A stretch of DNA of 28,533 nucleotides, taken from assembly GCA_016297855.1 (NCBI GenBank), contig JAEDFW010000010.1, positions 1-28,533 of the forward strand, written 5' to 3'. The stretch's first letter is position 1, and the number at the start of each line of letters is the position of its first letter. The notes beneath the pieces are model-generated. The model was not told the origin of the DNA. It worked only from the letters and a program-made list of their open reading frames with translations, and searched no databases. The stretch is from Oscillospiraceae bacterium (GTDB lineage: Bacteria; Bacillota; Clostridia; Oscillospirales; Oscillospiraceae). A program made the translations under genes and the position numbers. Positions 1 through 8,400 of the stretch are shown piece by piece.

Positions 1-59
1 TCGAAAAAGAGGATGGCCTGCCCAGATTTGCAAGACTGAAGAAAGTTTTTGCCGAGTAA
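1..59 (+). CDS. 3' end of an unidentified protein (partial)
   Basis: The frame starting at base 3 stays open from the window edge and ends at TAA (57-59). It encodes a charged, basic tail that ends LPRFARLKKVFAE. A strong palindrome follows at once, as expected at the end of a transcription unit. Eighteen residues are too few to name a family. That it is a real gene end is inferred from the terminator just downstream. Confidence 0.4.
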   Translation, partial: EKEDGLPRFARLKKVFAE

Positions 60-66
60 AATAATC

Positions 67-95
67 AAATCCGCACGGCAAAGCCGTGCGGATTT
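67..95 (+). terminator. Perfect 13-bp stem-loop after the upstream gene
   Basis: Bases 67-79 and 83-95 are perfectly complementary with a 3-base loop. The stem is GC-rich in its core and AT-rich at its base. It lies 7 bases after the stop codon of the partial plus-strand gene. No long T-run follows on the plus strand, so it may act as a terminator or as a 3'-end protecting hairpin. Confidence 0.55.
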
Positions 96-100
96 GAGAC

Positions 101-130
101 TGTCGAAAAACGCCTTTGGCGTTTTCGACA
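101..130. repeat. Palindromic hairpin, AAAACGCC-type
   Basis: Bases 101-114 pair with 118-130 with one bulged base, around a TTT loop. The core reads AACGCC-TTT-GGCGTT. A hairpin of the same design lies between two phage genes at 16112-16140, so this may be a dispersed genomic hairpin family. Confidence 0.5.
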
Positions 131-157
131 ACAGGCTGCGGCCTGCTACGCGCAAAG

Positions 158-186
158 AAATGGCTGTCCTCTGGACAGCCATTTTT
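158..186 (+). terminator. 12-bp stem-loop followed by T5
   Basis: AAATGGCTGTCC (158-169) pairs perfectly with 173-184 around a TCT loop. Five T residues (182-186) overlap the end of the right arm, so it fits an intrinsic terminator on the plus strand. It could also stop minus-strand transcription coming from queT, since that side is also T-rich. Confidence 0.55.
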
Positions 187-207
187 CACACTTGCAGGCC
201 GAAGTGT

Positions 208-240
208 ATTTTTTCCGAGGCACATGTCCTCGGAAAAAAT
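208..240. terminator. 13-bp palindrome, possible bidirectional terminator
   Basis: Bases 208-220 are the exact reverse complement of 228-240, with a 7-base loop. The outer stem is an A/T run and the inner stem is CCGAGG/CCTCGG, so the hairpin is nearly symmetric for both strands. It lies 57 bases beyond the queT stop codon and could end queT transcription. Confidence 0.5.
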
Positions 241-296
241 GATCCATATTTGATTCGCAGCGTGCGCGCCGCGAACTCTGCGAGGCTTTTTTGCGC

Positions 297-803
297 CTAC
301 GCTTCTTTTTTTGGAGCGAGCAGTTTTTCCATCAGTCCAGTCTTTTTGACGAACAGATACAGCGGTACGCCAAGCACATACAAGACCGCCGCCTCACCGG
401 CTGCGACCTCCGCGCCGAAGAGCGCGAAGCTCTGCCAGAACGTATCGGGCGCGAGCACCCATGCCAGCATTGCGCCGACAATGATTGCGTTGCAGACGAT
501 CGTGGGCAGCGGCACCAGCAGCGCCTTTTTGATCTTCACCGTCAGCAGGCACGCAAGAAGCGTCGCCGATGTGCCGATGACGATGTCCAGCACCGACACT
601 GTGGAGAAGAGGTTTGCAATCAGGCACCCGAGCGTGAGGCCAACGGTGAGCGTCGGCTCAAAGCATACCAGCACACACAGGCATTCTGATAGGCGGAACT
701 GGATGTTGCCATAGGCGAACGAGGCCGTCAGGATGGTGATGGCGGCGTAGAGGCCTGCGACGATACCGTTCAGGGCGATCTGTCTTGTTGTGAGTTTTTT
801 CAT
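297..803 (-). CDS. queT: Queuosine precursor transporter QueT
   Basis: This 168-residue hydrophobic protein has several predicted membrane segments and the QueT-family region YGNIQFRLSECLCVL near residues 31-45. The family is the substrate-binding membrane (S) component of an ECF-type transporter that imports queuosine precursors such as preQ1 or queuine for tRNA modification. The ATG at 803 is chosen because GGAGGG sits 7 bases upstream; the open frame extends further up, but it would run into the attenuator hairpin. The leader carries its own promoter, a preQ1-I-like aptamer and a terminator hairpin, which agrees with the assignment. The shared ECF module is not in this window. Confidence 0.93.
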   Translation of the reverse strand: MKKLTTRQIALNGIVAGLYAAITILTASFAYGNIQFRLSECLCVLVCFEPTLTVGLTLGCLIANLFSTVSVLDIVIGTSATLLACLLTVKIKKALLVPLPTIVCNAIIVGAMLAWVLAPDTFWQSFALFGAEVAAGEAAVLYVLGVPLYLFVKKTGLMEKLLAPKKEA

Positions 804-827
804 GTGATTTCCCTCCGTTTTGGGGAC

Positions 828-850
828 AAAAAATGGGCGCAGAGCGCCCA
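828..850 (-). terminator. Leader attenuator of queT
   Basis: On the minus strand, TGGGCGC-TCT-GCGCCCA is followed by six T residues. It lies between the preQ1-like aptamer and the queT ribosome binding site. Its position and form are those of a riboswitch expression platform that stops transcription when ligand is bound. The competing antiterminator pairing was not resolved by eye. A further hairpin, CGCCGG/CCGGCG at 853-868, stands between aptamer and attenuator. Confidence 0.8.
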
Positions 851-870
851 TCCGCCGGCTTCCCGGCGAT

Positions 871-910
871 CCCTAGTTTTGTTTAGAGACAGGATGGTTG
901 CGAACTGTCT
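871..910 (-). promoter_or_regulatory. preQ1-I-like riboswitch aptamer
   Basis: Read on the minus strand, a 6-bp stem AGACAG/CTGTCT (905-910 with 887-892) closes a loop beginning TTCGCAACC. An A-rich tail, AAACAAAACTAGGG, follows. This is the layout of class I preQ1 aptamers: one short stem, a C-containing loop, and an A-rich 3' tail ending in purines that folds back as a pseudoknot. The downstream gene is a queuosine-precursor transporter and an attenuator lies between them. The class assignment is from memory of known aptamers, not from a covariance search. Confidence 0.75.
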
Positions 911-955
911 GCCGCATTGCGGCTATGGCCGGCCTGCCCGCCGGCGTTTGTTCTT

Positions 956-983
956 ATTGTATGGATTTACGGCAAAAAGTCAA
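956..983 (-). promoter_or_regulatory. Sigma-A promoter for queT
   Basis: On the minus strand TTGACT (978-983) is followed after 16 bases by TACAAT (956-961). Transcription would start near 949 and run through the preQ1-like aptamer and the attenuator before queT. Confidence 0.75.
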
Positions 984-990
984 GTCTCAA

Positions 991-1021
991 AAAACATGGC
1001 CTTTGCCGGGCAAAGGCCATG
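991..1021 (-). terminator. Terminator of the aminotransferase gene
   Basis: CATGGCCTTTGCC (995-1007) pairs with 1009-1021. On the minus strand the stem is followed by a T-run, beginning 9 bases past the aminotransferase stop codon. It separates that gene from the queT promoter. Confidence 0.85.
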
Positions 1022-1029
1022 CGTGTTGT

Positions 1030-2226
1030 TTATTTGTGGGTTTCGTTGTATTTCCGGATACCCAGCGCCAGAAGATCGATTGCGCGTTCGAGCACATGCT
1101 GCTCCTTGACATAGGCAATGCGGATCTCGTTGCGGCCGCGGCCTTCTGTCTGGTAGAAGCCACCGCCTGCGGCGAACATGACGGTATCGCCGTTGTCATC
1201 AAATTCCTCCAGCAGCCACTGCTGGAATGTTTCCGCGTCGTCAATGGGCAGCGCCGCCATCAGATAGAACGCTCCCTTGGGACACTCACATACCACTCCC
1301 GGGATCTCGGCAAGCTTGCGCACCACGGTGTCGCGGCGGCGCTTGTACTCGACGCGCACGGCCTCGAAATATTCAGGACCCACGGAATACAGCGCCGCAG
1401 CAGCGACCTGATCGAGCGTGGCGACCGACAGGCGGGCCTGACAGTACTTGAGCGCCTGCGCCATCAGCTCGCGGTTGCGGCTGATGATGCAGCCGATGCG
1501 CGCGCCGCAGGCGGAAAAGCGCTTGGATACGGAATCGATGAGCACGACGTGTTCTTCACCGCCGGAAAGCTGGCCGAACGATGCCAGCGGCTCGCCTGAG
1601 TAGACAAATTCGCGGTAGACTTCGTCGGCGATCAGGAAGATGTCATTCTTGACGCACACGTCAAGAATCATCTGCATCTGGTCGCGGGTGAGCACCGTGC
1701 CGGTGGGGTTGCCGGGATTGGTGATAAGAATGGCGCGGGTATTGGGCGTAATTGCTGCTTCGATCTTATCGCGGTCGGCATAGAAATAGCCGTCTTCAGG
1801 GCGTGTGGGGATCGGGTGAATCGCCGCGCCGGTGCTGGAAATGAAGGTATTGTAGTTGGAGTAGAACGGCTCCGGGAGGATGATCTCGTCGCCGTCGTCA
1901 AGAATGCAGTTGCACACGAACTGCAGTGCTTCGCTGCCGCCGGTGGTGATGAGCACATCATCCGGCGTGAGCGGCACGCCGATCTTCGCATAATAGCCGA
2001 TGATGGCGTCGATCAGTTCCGGCATGCCGGGCGACGGCGCGTAGGCCAGCACCTGCTGATGAAAATCCCGCACGGCTTCAAAATACGCAGGCGGCGTTTC
2101 GATGTCCGGCTGACCAATATTCAGGTGATAGATCGTCTTGCCTGCCGCTGCCGCTGCAACTGCATAGGGATGGAATTTGCGCATGGGGGACTGGAAGCAG
2201 CGTTGAACTTTGGAAGAAAATTTCAT
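1030..2226 (-). CDS. PLP-dependent aminotransferase (class I/II, aspartate aminotransferase-like)
   Basis: The 398-residue length is normal for fold-type I aminotransferases. Family landmarks appear in order: NPGNPTG at 170-176, the cofactor-contacting DEVYREF at 201-207, and SVSKRFSACGARIGC with the PLP Schiff-base lysine at K235. The enzyme should move an amino group between an amino acid and a 2-oxo acid in the cytoplasm. The substrate cannot be read from sequence; aspartate or a broad-range amino donor is likely for this subgroup. AAGGAG lies 10 bases before the ATG. No clear terminator separates it from the MATE gene upstream, so read-through is possible, although the 139-base gap could also hold its own promoter (TTGACG/TTTACT with 18-base spacing, weak). 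Confidence 0.92.
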   Translation of the reverse strand: MKFSSKVQRCFQSPMRKFHPYAVAAAAAGKTIYHLNIGQPDIETPPAYFEAVRDFHQQVLAYAPSPGMPELIDAIIGYYAKIGVPLTPDDVLITTGGSEALQFVCNCILDDGDEIILPEPFYSNYNTFISSTGAAIHPIPTRPEDGYFYADRDKIEAAITPNTRAILITNPGNPTGTVLTRDQMQMILDVCVKNDIFLIADEVYREFVYSGEPLASFGQLSGGEEHVVLIDSVSKRFSACGARIGCIISRNRELMAQALKYCQARLSVATLDQVAAAALYSVGPEYFEAVRVEYKRRRDTVVRKLAEIPGVVCECPKGAFYLMAALPIDDAETFQQWLLEEFDDNGDTVMFAAGGGFYQTEGRGRNEIRIAYVKEQHVLERAIDLLALGIRKYNETHK

Positions 2227-2365
2227 AATCCGTTATCTCCTTGTTTGGATGTATCACGCGGCGGCGTGCAGCCATTTTTATTATGCATTATGATAACACA
2301 CTGCAGTAAAAAAGGGAAGTAAATTTTTCGTCAAACGGACAACTTGTAGTGCCGGGTGTGGTCAA

Positions 2366-3712
2366 TCATCCGCGTACGGCGGAACCTGACTGCAGCTGCC
2401 GCATCCAGCGGCGGCTGCGGAACACGCAAGCGGAGAGAAACAGGCGCACACATTCCTCGAGCGACAGAAGAAAATATACCCACGCGACCGGAAGCTGCCA
2501 CCAGAATGCCGCCATCAGCGCCAGCGGCACGCCGAAGAGCCACGTACCGATCAGATCGATCCACATGACGAACTGCGTTTGACCGCCGCTGCGCAGAATG
2601 CCGCCGCCAAGGATCATGTTGAGTACCTTCACAGGCGCGATGCAGGCGTACGCCGTCAAAATCTGCGCTGTCATTGCGCGAATTGCGGACGAAACGTCGT
2701 AGATGCGAACATAACAGCCCTTTGCAGCGAACAGCGCCGCCGACAGAAGAAGTGATCCGGCAAGGCCGTAAACCATCAGGAGCCTGCTTTCGCGGTAGGC
2801 CTCTTTTTCACGCCGCTCGCCGAGGCGCGTGCCGATGATCACGCCCGCGGCCTGCGCAAGACCAGACATCGCGCCGATCATCAGGCTCTGGACGGGGTTC
2901 GTCAGCGTCATGGCCGCGCATGCATCGGTGCCAAGATGACCGTAGATGGCGGCGTAGACGTTTTCGCCGAGACTCCAGAGAAATTCGCAGCTCAAAACAG
3001 GCAGAAGCATTGCGCAGTATTGCCGCGTTTGGAAGCGCACGTCGCTGACGGCGGCTTTTGCAAGCGTGCCGCGCGGATACAGCGCCAGCAATATCAGAAA
3101 ATTGAGAGTCTGTGACGCGGCTGTGGCAATGGCCGCGCCCTTTGCGCCCATGGGAGAAAAGCCGAAATGGCCGAAAATGAGTGCATAGTTGCCCAGCGTG
3201 TTGCACACGGCTGCGGCCAGCGCTGCATAAAGCGGCAGCTTTGCACGGCCCGTGCAGCGCATGAGCGCGGCGAGCATCGAACCGGCCGCCAGCGGCAAAA
3301 AGGTGGCGCTCACGATGCGAAGGTACGCTGCCGCCTCGTATATGGTGTCCGTGTCCTGCGTATAAAGGCGCATCAGCTGTGCAGGGAAGAACAGGCACGC
3401 CAGTGCGAACGCCGTCGCCAGCAAAAGCGAAAGCACGAGATTGACCCGGAAGCTCCGGCGCACCTCGGGTGCGTTGTGCTGCCCCAGATACTGTGAGAGC
3501 ATGATGCCCGCCACGGTGGTTATCGCGCCGGCAATGACGGAATAGATGGAAGAAAATTTGCCTGCCAGACCCACTGCCGCCACGCTTACGCCGCCGAGCT
3601 GGCCGAGCATGATCTGGTCAATGACGGAAAACGACGACTGCAGCAGGCACTGCAGCGTAACGGGCACGGCGATGGCGCACACCGAGCGGAAAAAGCTGCG
3701 ATGCGTCTGCAT
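2366..3712 (-). CDS. MATE-family efflux transporter
   Basis: The 448-residue protein has the roughly twelve hydrophobic segments and two-fold internal similarity typical of MATE exporters, which use a sodium or proton gradient to expel cationic or drug-like compounds. Family-like regions include IAVPVTLQCLLQSSFSVIDQ near the N-terminus and the matching LPVLSCEFLWSLGENVYAAI at the start of the second half. Its GGAGGT ribosome binding site overlaps the stop codon of the SnoaL-like gene upstream, so the two genes are very probably co-transcribed and translationally coupled. The substrate is unknown. Annotation as a sodium-dependent multidrug (NorM-like) exporter would be a guess. Confidence 0.92.
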   Translation of the reverse strand: MQTHRSFFRSVCAIAVPVTLQCLLQSSFSVIDQIMLGQLGGVSVAAVGLAGKFSSIYSVIAGAITTVAGIMLSQYLGQHNAPEVRRSFRVNLVLSLLLATAFALACLFFPAQLMRLYTQDTDTIYEAAAYLRIVSATFLPLAAGSMLAALMRCTGRAKLPLYAALAAAVCNTLGNYALIFGHFGFSPMGAKGAAIATAASQTLNFLILLALYPRGTLAKAAVSDVRFQTRQYCAMLLPVLSCEFLWSLGENVYAAIYGHLGTDACAAMTLTNPVQSLMIGAMSGLAQAAGVIIGTRLGERREKEAYRESRLLMVYGLAGSLLLSAALFAAKGCYVRIYDVSSAIRAMTAQILTAYACIAPVKVLNMILGGGILRSGGQTQFVMWIDLIGTWLFGVPLALMAAFWWQLPVAWVYFLLSLEECVRLFLSACVFRSRRWMRQLQSGSAVRG

Positions 3713-3718
3713 GGCGCG

Positions 3719-4120
3719 TTACCTCCGCGCGGCCAGAAGCTGCCGCTCGATGTCCTTGTCGGGCCAGTAGCCCCACGATTCGACAATGATACCGTCTTCG
3801 ACGCGGAAATGCTCCAGCGCTTCAAATTCAATGTGTGCGCCGGTGGGGGCAACGCCCATACATTCGCCCGAATGCACACCCGTAAAGCGTACGCGTGTGG
3901 CGACCATGCCGTTTTCGGCAAAAATATCGAGAAGTTCGGCAGTAAAATCGGAAAACTGCTGCGCCACCAGCTGCAAAATGCCGACAGCTTCGGCATTGCT
4001 TCGCGCGGCGGCAGGACTGTGGTCATAATAATTGTCCGCCATGCAGCGCAGAACGAAATCATAGTCTTTTTCTGTGTAGCCCGCTTCAAAAAAGCGCGCG
4101 ACAAGTTCTTTTGGCGTCAT
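3719..4120 (-). CDS. SnoaL-like (NTF2-fold) protein
   Basis: The 133-residue protein matches the SnoaL-like ester cyclase/NTF2 fold: an N-terminal helix (TPKELVARFFEAGY), the ADNYYDHSP segment, and the late GAHIEFEALEHFRVEDGIIV-type strands that end with a tryptophan-rich W-G-Y-W motif. Such proteins bind small hydrophobic ligands; some are polyketide cyclases, many have no assigned reaction. The ATG at 4120 is chosen over the longer open frame because AGGAGG lies 7 bases upstream and the promoter would otherwise fall inside the gene. It heads an operon with the MATE exporter, which suggests a link to handling or export of a small molecule. Confidence 0.8.
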   Translation of the reverse strand: MTPKELVARFFEAGYTEKDYDFVLRCMADNYYDHSPAAARSNAEAVGILQLVAQQFSDFTAELLDIFAENGMVATRVRFTGVHSGECMGVAPTGAHIEFEALEHFRVEDGIIVESWGYWPDKDIERQLLAARR

Positions 4121-4156
4121 GAGAAAGCCTCCTGAAAAATGATTACCGGCACCTTC

Positions 4157-4185
4157 ATGATAGGCCGAAAGCAGCTGCAAGTCAA
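4157..4185 (-). promoter_or_regulatory. Sigma-A promoter for the SnoaL-MATE operon
   Basis: On the minus strand TTGACT (4180-4185) and TATCAT (4157-4162) are 17 bases apart, an optimal spacing. The operon's first ATG is 36 bases downstream of the -10 box. Confidence 0.75.
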
Positions 4186-4208
4186 AAGTTAAACGCATAA
4201 CCTTACAC

Positions 4209-4251
4209 AAAAATAACACGCGAAGATTGTGAAAGGTTCACAATCTTCGCG
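4209..4251 (-). terminator. Terminator of the LacI-family gene
   Basis: CGCGAAGATTGTGAA (4219-4233) pairs perfectly with 4237-4251 around an AGG loop. On the minus strand it is followed by TGTTATTTTT, and it begins 8 bases after the regulator's stop codon. Confidence 0.85.
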
Positions 4252-4259
4252 CCATTGGT

Positions 4260-5270
4260 TCAGATGCCGCGCGGTTTTGCCGTGCTCTCGCGCGCGATGA
4301 GCTGTACCGGCAGACGGATGCTCGCTTCGACCGGCTCGCCGTTTTGCAGACGTGCGATGGCATCCAGCGCCAACGCGGCCCGCGCACGGCTGTCCTGCCG
4401 GACGCTGGTAAGCGACGGGCAAAGGCGTGTGCATGAAGGCGTATCGTCAAAGCCCGCGACGGCGATATCCTGCGGCACGCGCAGGCCGTGCGCCTGGAAA
4501 AAACGCATCAGCTCCATCGCGTACACGTCGGAAACGGCGAACACAGCGGAAAACGAACGAAACGCTGAAAGACGTGCCTCGTAAAACGCCAGCCGCTCGC
4601 CGGCGTCCACGGGGATCTGCCAGAATTCCGCGCCCGGGCCGAAGCCAGCGATGAAGCCCTTTCTTCGGGCATGGTCGACGTGCTCATCGTTGTCCGCGAT
4701 ACAAAGTGCGCGCTTATGACCAAGCGCACGAAAGTGTGCGCCGACCTGCCGCCCGCCGTCAAAATCATCGATGCCGATGGAGCAGCTGCCGGGCGGCATG
4801 TCGCCGGCCGCGTCATAGGCCACAAGGCCAATGCGCATATGCGCGCGCAATCGCGCATAGTCCTGCCGGCAGAAGCCGATGAGCACCAGCGCCTGCATGT
4901 TCCACATCGAGGCGAAGGCGATCAGATCATCCGGCCGCCGGACGGTCTTGACCATCATGAACTTGCCCTCTTGCTCGATCCGGCGCGACAGTTCGCTCAG
5001 TGCGCCGGCGATGAAATCGTCGGCGAGCGGCACTCCTGCGTATTTTTCGTGGTCATACACGGCGACACCGACGATGCCGGAGCTGTTCTGCGCCAGAAGA
5101 ATGCCCGCCATGCTGGGAATATAGCGCCGCTGCTCCAGAAGCTGCCGGACGCGGCGTGCCGTGGCTTCGGAGACCTTACCGGGCTTGCCGTGGATGACGT
5201 TGGAAACGGTGGCCGTGCTGAGGCCCAGTTCTTCGGCAATGTCGCGGATGCGTACACGCGGTTCGTTCAT
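4260..5270 (-). CDS. LacI-family transcriptional regulator
   Basis: The 336 residues fit the LacI/GalR family. Residues 6-55 form the helix-turn-helix and hinge (VRIRDIAEELGLSTATVSNV, then RRYIPSM), and the rest is a periplasmic-binding-like ligand domain with the usual RALGHKRALCIAD and VAGFDDTPSCTRLCPSLTSV segments. Such proteins bind palindromic operators as dimers and respond to a sugar or nucleoside-type effector. GAGGGA lies upstream of the ATG. The gene is divergent from the large multidomain operon across 159 bases, so control of that operon and of itself is plausible but unproven. A perfect 12-bp palindrome GAAAAATTTTTC at 5325-5336 lies in this gap, but it lacks the central CG of classical LacI operators. 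Confidence 0.93.
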   Translation of the reverse strand: MNEPRVRIRDIAEELGLSTATVSNVIHGKPGKVSEATARRVRQLLEQRRYIPSMAGILLAQNSSGIVGVAVYDHEKYAGVPLADDFIAGALSELSRRIEQEGKFMMVKTVRRPDDLIAFASMWNMQALVLIGFCRQDYARLRAHMRIGLVAYDAAGDMPPGSCSIGIDDFDGGRQVGAHFRALGHKRALCIADNDEHVDHARRKGFIAGFGPGAEFWQIPVDAGERLAFYEARLSAFRSFSAVFAVSDVYAMELMRFFQAHGLRVPQDIAVAGFDDTPSCTRLCPSLTSVRQDSRARAALALDAIARLQNGEPVEASIRLPVQLIARESTAKPRGI

Positions 5271-5373
5271 GGCGTTCCCTCACTTTCTTTTCTGAGCGTA
5301 GCACGAAGAAAGGCATGCGCGCAAGAAAAATTTTTCGCAGGATGTATTTTTCTGCGCAAAATCGGCAGAAGCG

Positions 5374-5382
5374 TGGTAAAAT
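5374..5382 (+). promoter_or_regulatory. Candidate extended -10 promoter for the multidomain operon
   Basis: TGGTAAAAT is an extended -10 element (TGn plus TAAAAT) 47 bases before the start codon at 5430. No good -35 box is seen at 16-18 bases, which an extended -10 can tolerate. A GC-rich imperfect hairpin (5392-5417) stands between it and the ribosome binding site GAGG. Confidence 0.35.
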
Positions 5383-5429
5383 AGGAAAAAACTGCCGCCG
5401 GCGGTTCGCGCCGGCAGACGAGGTGCGCC

Positions 5430-8400
5430 ATGCAAAATGTCCATCCAAGCCATCCATCACTCGCTGCACGCCTGGCGTGCGCCGCGGAACAGAACGCGTA
5501 CCTGCGCGCGCTGCTGCACAATGACGATGCAATGGAGCAGCTATCCGGCATCTGCGGCCACGCGTCCGACGCGTGCAGGCAGACGCTGGAGGCGATGCGC
5601 AGCGTGCTGGAGCTTGCGCACGAGGCCGATGCCGCTACATTTCTGCGTGCGGTCTACGACCGGCTGTGCGAGCGGATGTTCCCGCTGGAAGATACGCCCC
5701 GTCCAACGCTTTCTGCCGCTGAGACGGCGTATCTGACGGTGCTGGAATGCGTGCTGGAGCAGAACTGCGACGAATTTGACCCGCTGACCGACCTCATTGC
5801 GCTGCCAACCGACGCCATGGCCAACAGCCGCGTGGCGGAGGAATACAGCCTGTTCACCCGCGCCGTGGCCGAATGCCACTATCCTGCGCTCATGCGCATC
5901 GGCAGGGAGGTGCAGCCGTTCGACCCCGCCAGTCATACCATCGGCGTGCACAACGTCGCCGTGCATACGGCGCTTCTGGCGGCCAAGGCGGGCTTTGCGG
6001 TCGATCTGCCGTTGGTGAGCGCAGCCGCGCTCGGCCATGACATTGGTAAATTCGGCTGCCGTGGGGCCGACGCCAGGCGCATCCCGTATCTGCACTATTA
6101 CTACACCTGGCAGTGGTTCAGCGAGAACCACATGCCGGAAATCGGCCATGTGTCGGCCAATCACTCAACGTGGGATCTGGAGTTTGAGAATCTGCCGGTG
6201 GAATCGCTGCTGCTGATCTACGCCGATTTCCGCGTGCGCGGCGCGCGTGAAGCGGACGGACGTGAGCATGTGCGCGTGTATACGCTTGCTGAGGCGTATG
6301 CGATCATCTTCTCCAAGCTCAGCGACATGACCGAGGAAAAGCAGGCGCGCTACCGCAGCGTCTATGAAAAGCTGCACGATTTTGAGTGCCTGCTGGAAAG
6401 CCGCGGTGTGCCGACAGAACTTTCATGCAGCGAGCTGCAGAGCGCCGATACGACCGATCCGTCGCTCATGACGGCGGAACAGGCGCTGCAGGCACTTTGC
6501 AGTATGACGCTTGACGGCAGTATCCGGCTGATGCACACGGTGAGCACCAACCAGTCGCTCGAGCAACTGCTGGAGCGGGCCAAGGGCGAAAAAAATCTGC
6601 AGCGCGTCCGGACGTATCTTTTGCTGCTGCAGGAATACAATACCTACATGACGCGTACCAATAAGCGCAAGACGCTGGTACTGCTGTACGAACTGCTTAT
6701 GCATCCCGACGGCGATGTGCGCCGCAAGGCCGGACAGATCATGGGTGAGATTCTGGCCAACAGCGGCCCTAAGTACCGAAAGGAGCGGCCCGCGTCGGCC
6801 CGGCCTGAGGAGAATACGCCGGCGATGAGCGCGCTGCTCAACGACGCCGTGCAGCTGTGGAGGCAGTATATCGATCTGTGTCTCTACCCCGACCGGAAAA
6901 TCGCGCCCAAGCACGCCATGCGCATCTCCAATTCGCTCAAAACGATCTGCGAGGCGATGTTTGCCAGCTGCGAGCCGGCGCAGACGACTGAGCTTCTGCA
7001 GCCGCTGGTGCAGGCGCTTTTGCAGGCGGACGAGTCTGTCTGCTTCGTGCTGGTCGACGCTATGTGTCATGTGCCCTGCCGCGCCATTGCCGATGAGGAC
7101 ATGCAGGCGCTGCTTGCAAGAGCAGGGGCGCTTCTGACAGGCGGAGAAGTGCGGCTGCAGATGATCGTGCTGATCCTGCTGCTGCGGCTGAAGAAGCAGT
7201 GCCCGGAGACGGCAGCCGAAATCGAACGCATTGCACGCGGCTATACGCCGGCCGGCGGCGAGGATGACGATGCGCTGCGCTATGCGCGCGGCAGACTGCT
7301 GGACGAAGCGTTTGTGCCGCTGGACGCGCAGCAGTCATCGCGAATGCATCTGTCAAACCTCAAAAACGCGGTGCACTGGACGGTCAAACTGGCACAGATC
7401 CAGATGCTCTGCCGCAGCGCAGCGGAGCGTCCGGCAGCGCTGTTTCATACGGCACTGCATCTGTCCAACCTGCTGTCCGTGAGCGAGCATCTGCCCGTGC
7501 GTGAATCAGCGGGCGGACATCTTCTGGCGCTGGCGCCGGGACTGAGCGTCGATCAGATCAACGAAATCTGCATCGACCTCATGCGCGAGCTGGAGACCGG
7601 CCAGGAACAGATCGCGCGCTTCATCCCGCCCTATCTGGGCAGACTGATGTGCCTGCTGCCGGATAAGGAGCTGCGCGAGACGGTGGACTATCTGGAAAAT
7701 CTGGCGCGCGGGGCCTCGGTCGGTGCGGCGCAGGTGGCGCTCTGCACGCTGGGTGAGGCGCTGTGCGCACTGCCGCAAGACAATCAGAAGATCGCCGGGC
7801 AGATGCTGGGTATTCTGATGACCGGCGTCAGCCACTACGAACCGGCTGTGCACCAGACGGCGCTGTGCGTGCTCTGCCGGGATGTGTTCGGTTCGGCGCG
7901 CATCAGCCTGGCACGCAAACACGAAATGTTTGTACACCTGCACAAAAAACTGCTGGTCATTCTGTGCGAGGAATACAGCGGGGAGCTGACGTTTTTCTGC
8001 CGCGCGGCGATGCTCAACCACCTTTATCGCTATATTGTCCATTCCGAAATCGCACTGGGTTCGTTCCGCTTCCCGGCGCAGAAGCCCGCGGCGTTTTTCC
8101 CCGGTACGTTTGATCCGTTTTCCAACGGACATAAGCAGATCGTGCAGCAGATCCGCGCGCTGGGATTTGAAATCTATCTGGCAGTGGACGAGTTTTCCTG
8201 GAGCAAAAAGACGCTGCCGAAACTGCTGCGGCGGAAGATCGTAGGAATCTCCGTGGCTGATCAGGCCGATACCTATCTGTTCCCGGACGAGATCCCCATC
8301 AATATTGCCAATCCTGCGGATCTGGCCCGGCTCAAAAGGCTGCTGCCGGGGAGAGAGGTCTATCTTGTGGCGGGCAGCGACGTCATTTGGGGCGCTTCGG

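Noticed and set aside
5325..5336. LacI operator at the AT palindrome
   Set aside because: Too short and without the central CG usual for LacI-family operators, so it is not listed as an operator feature.
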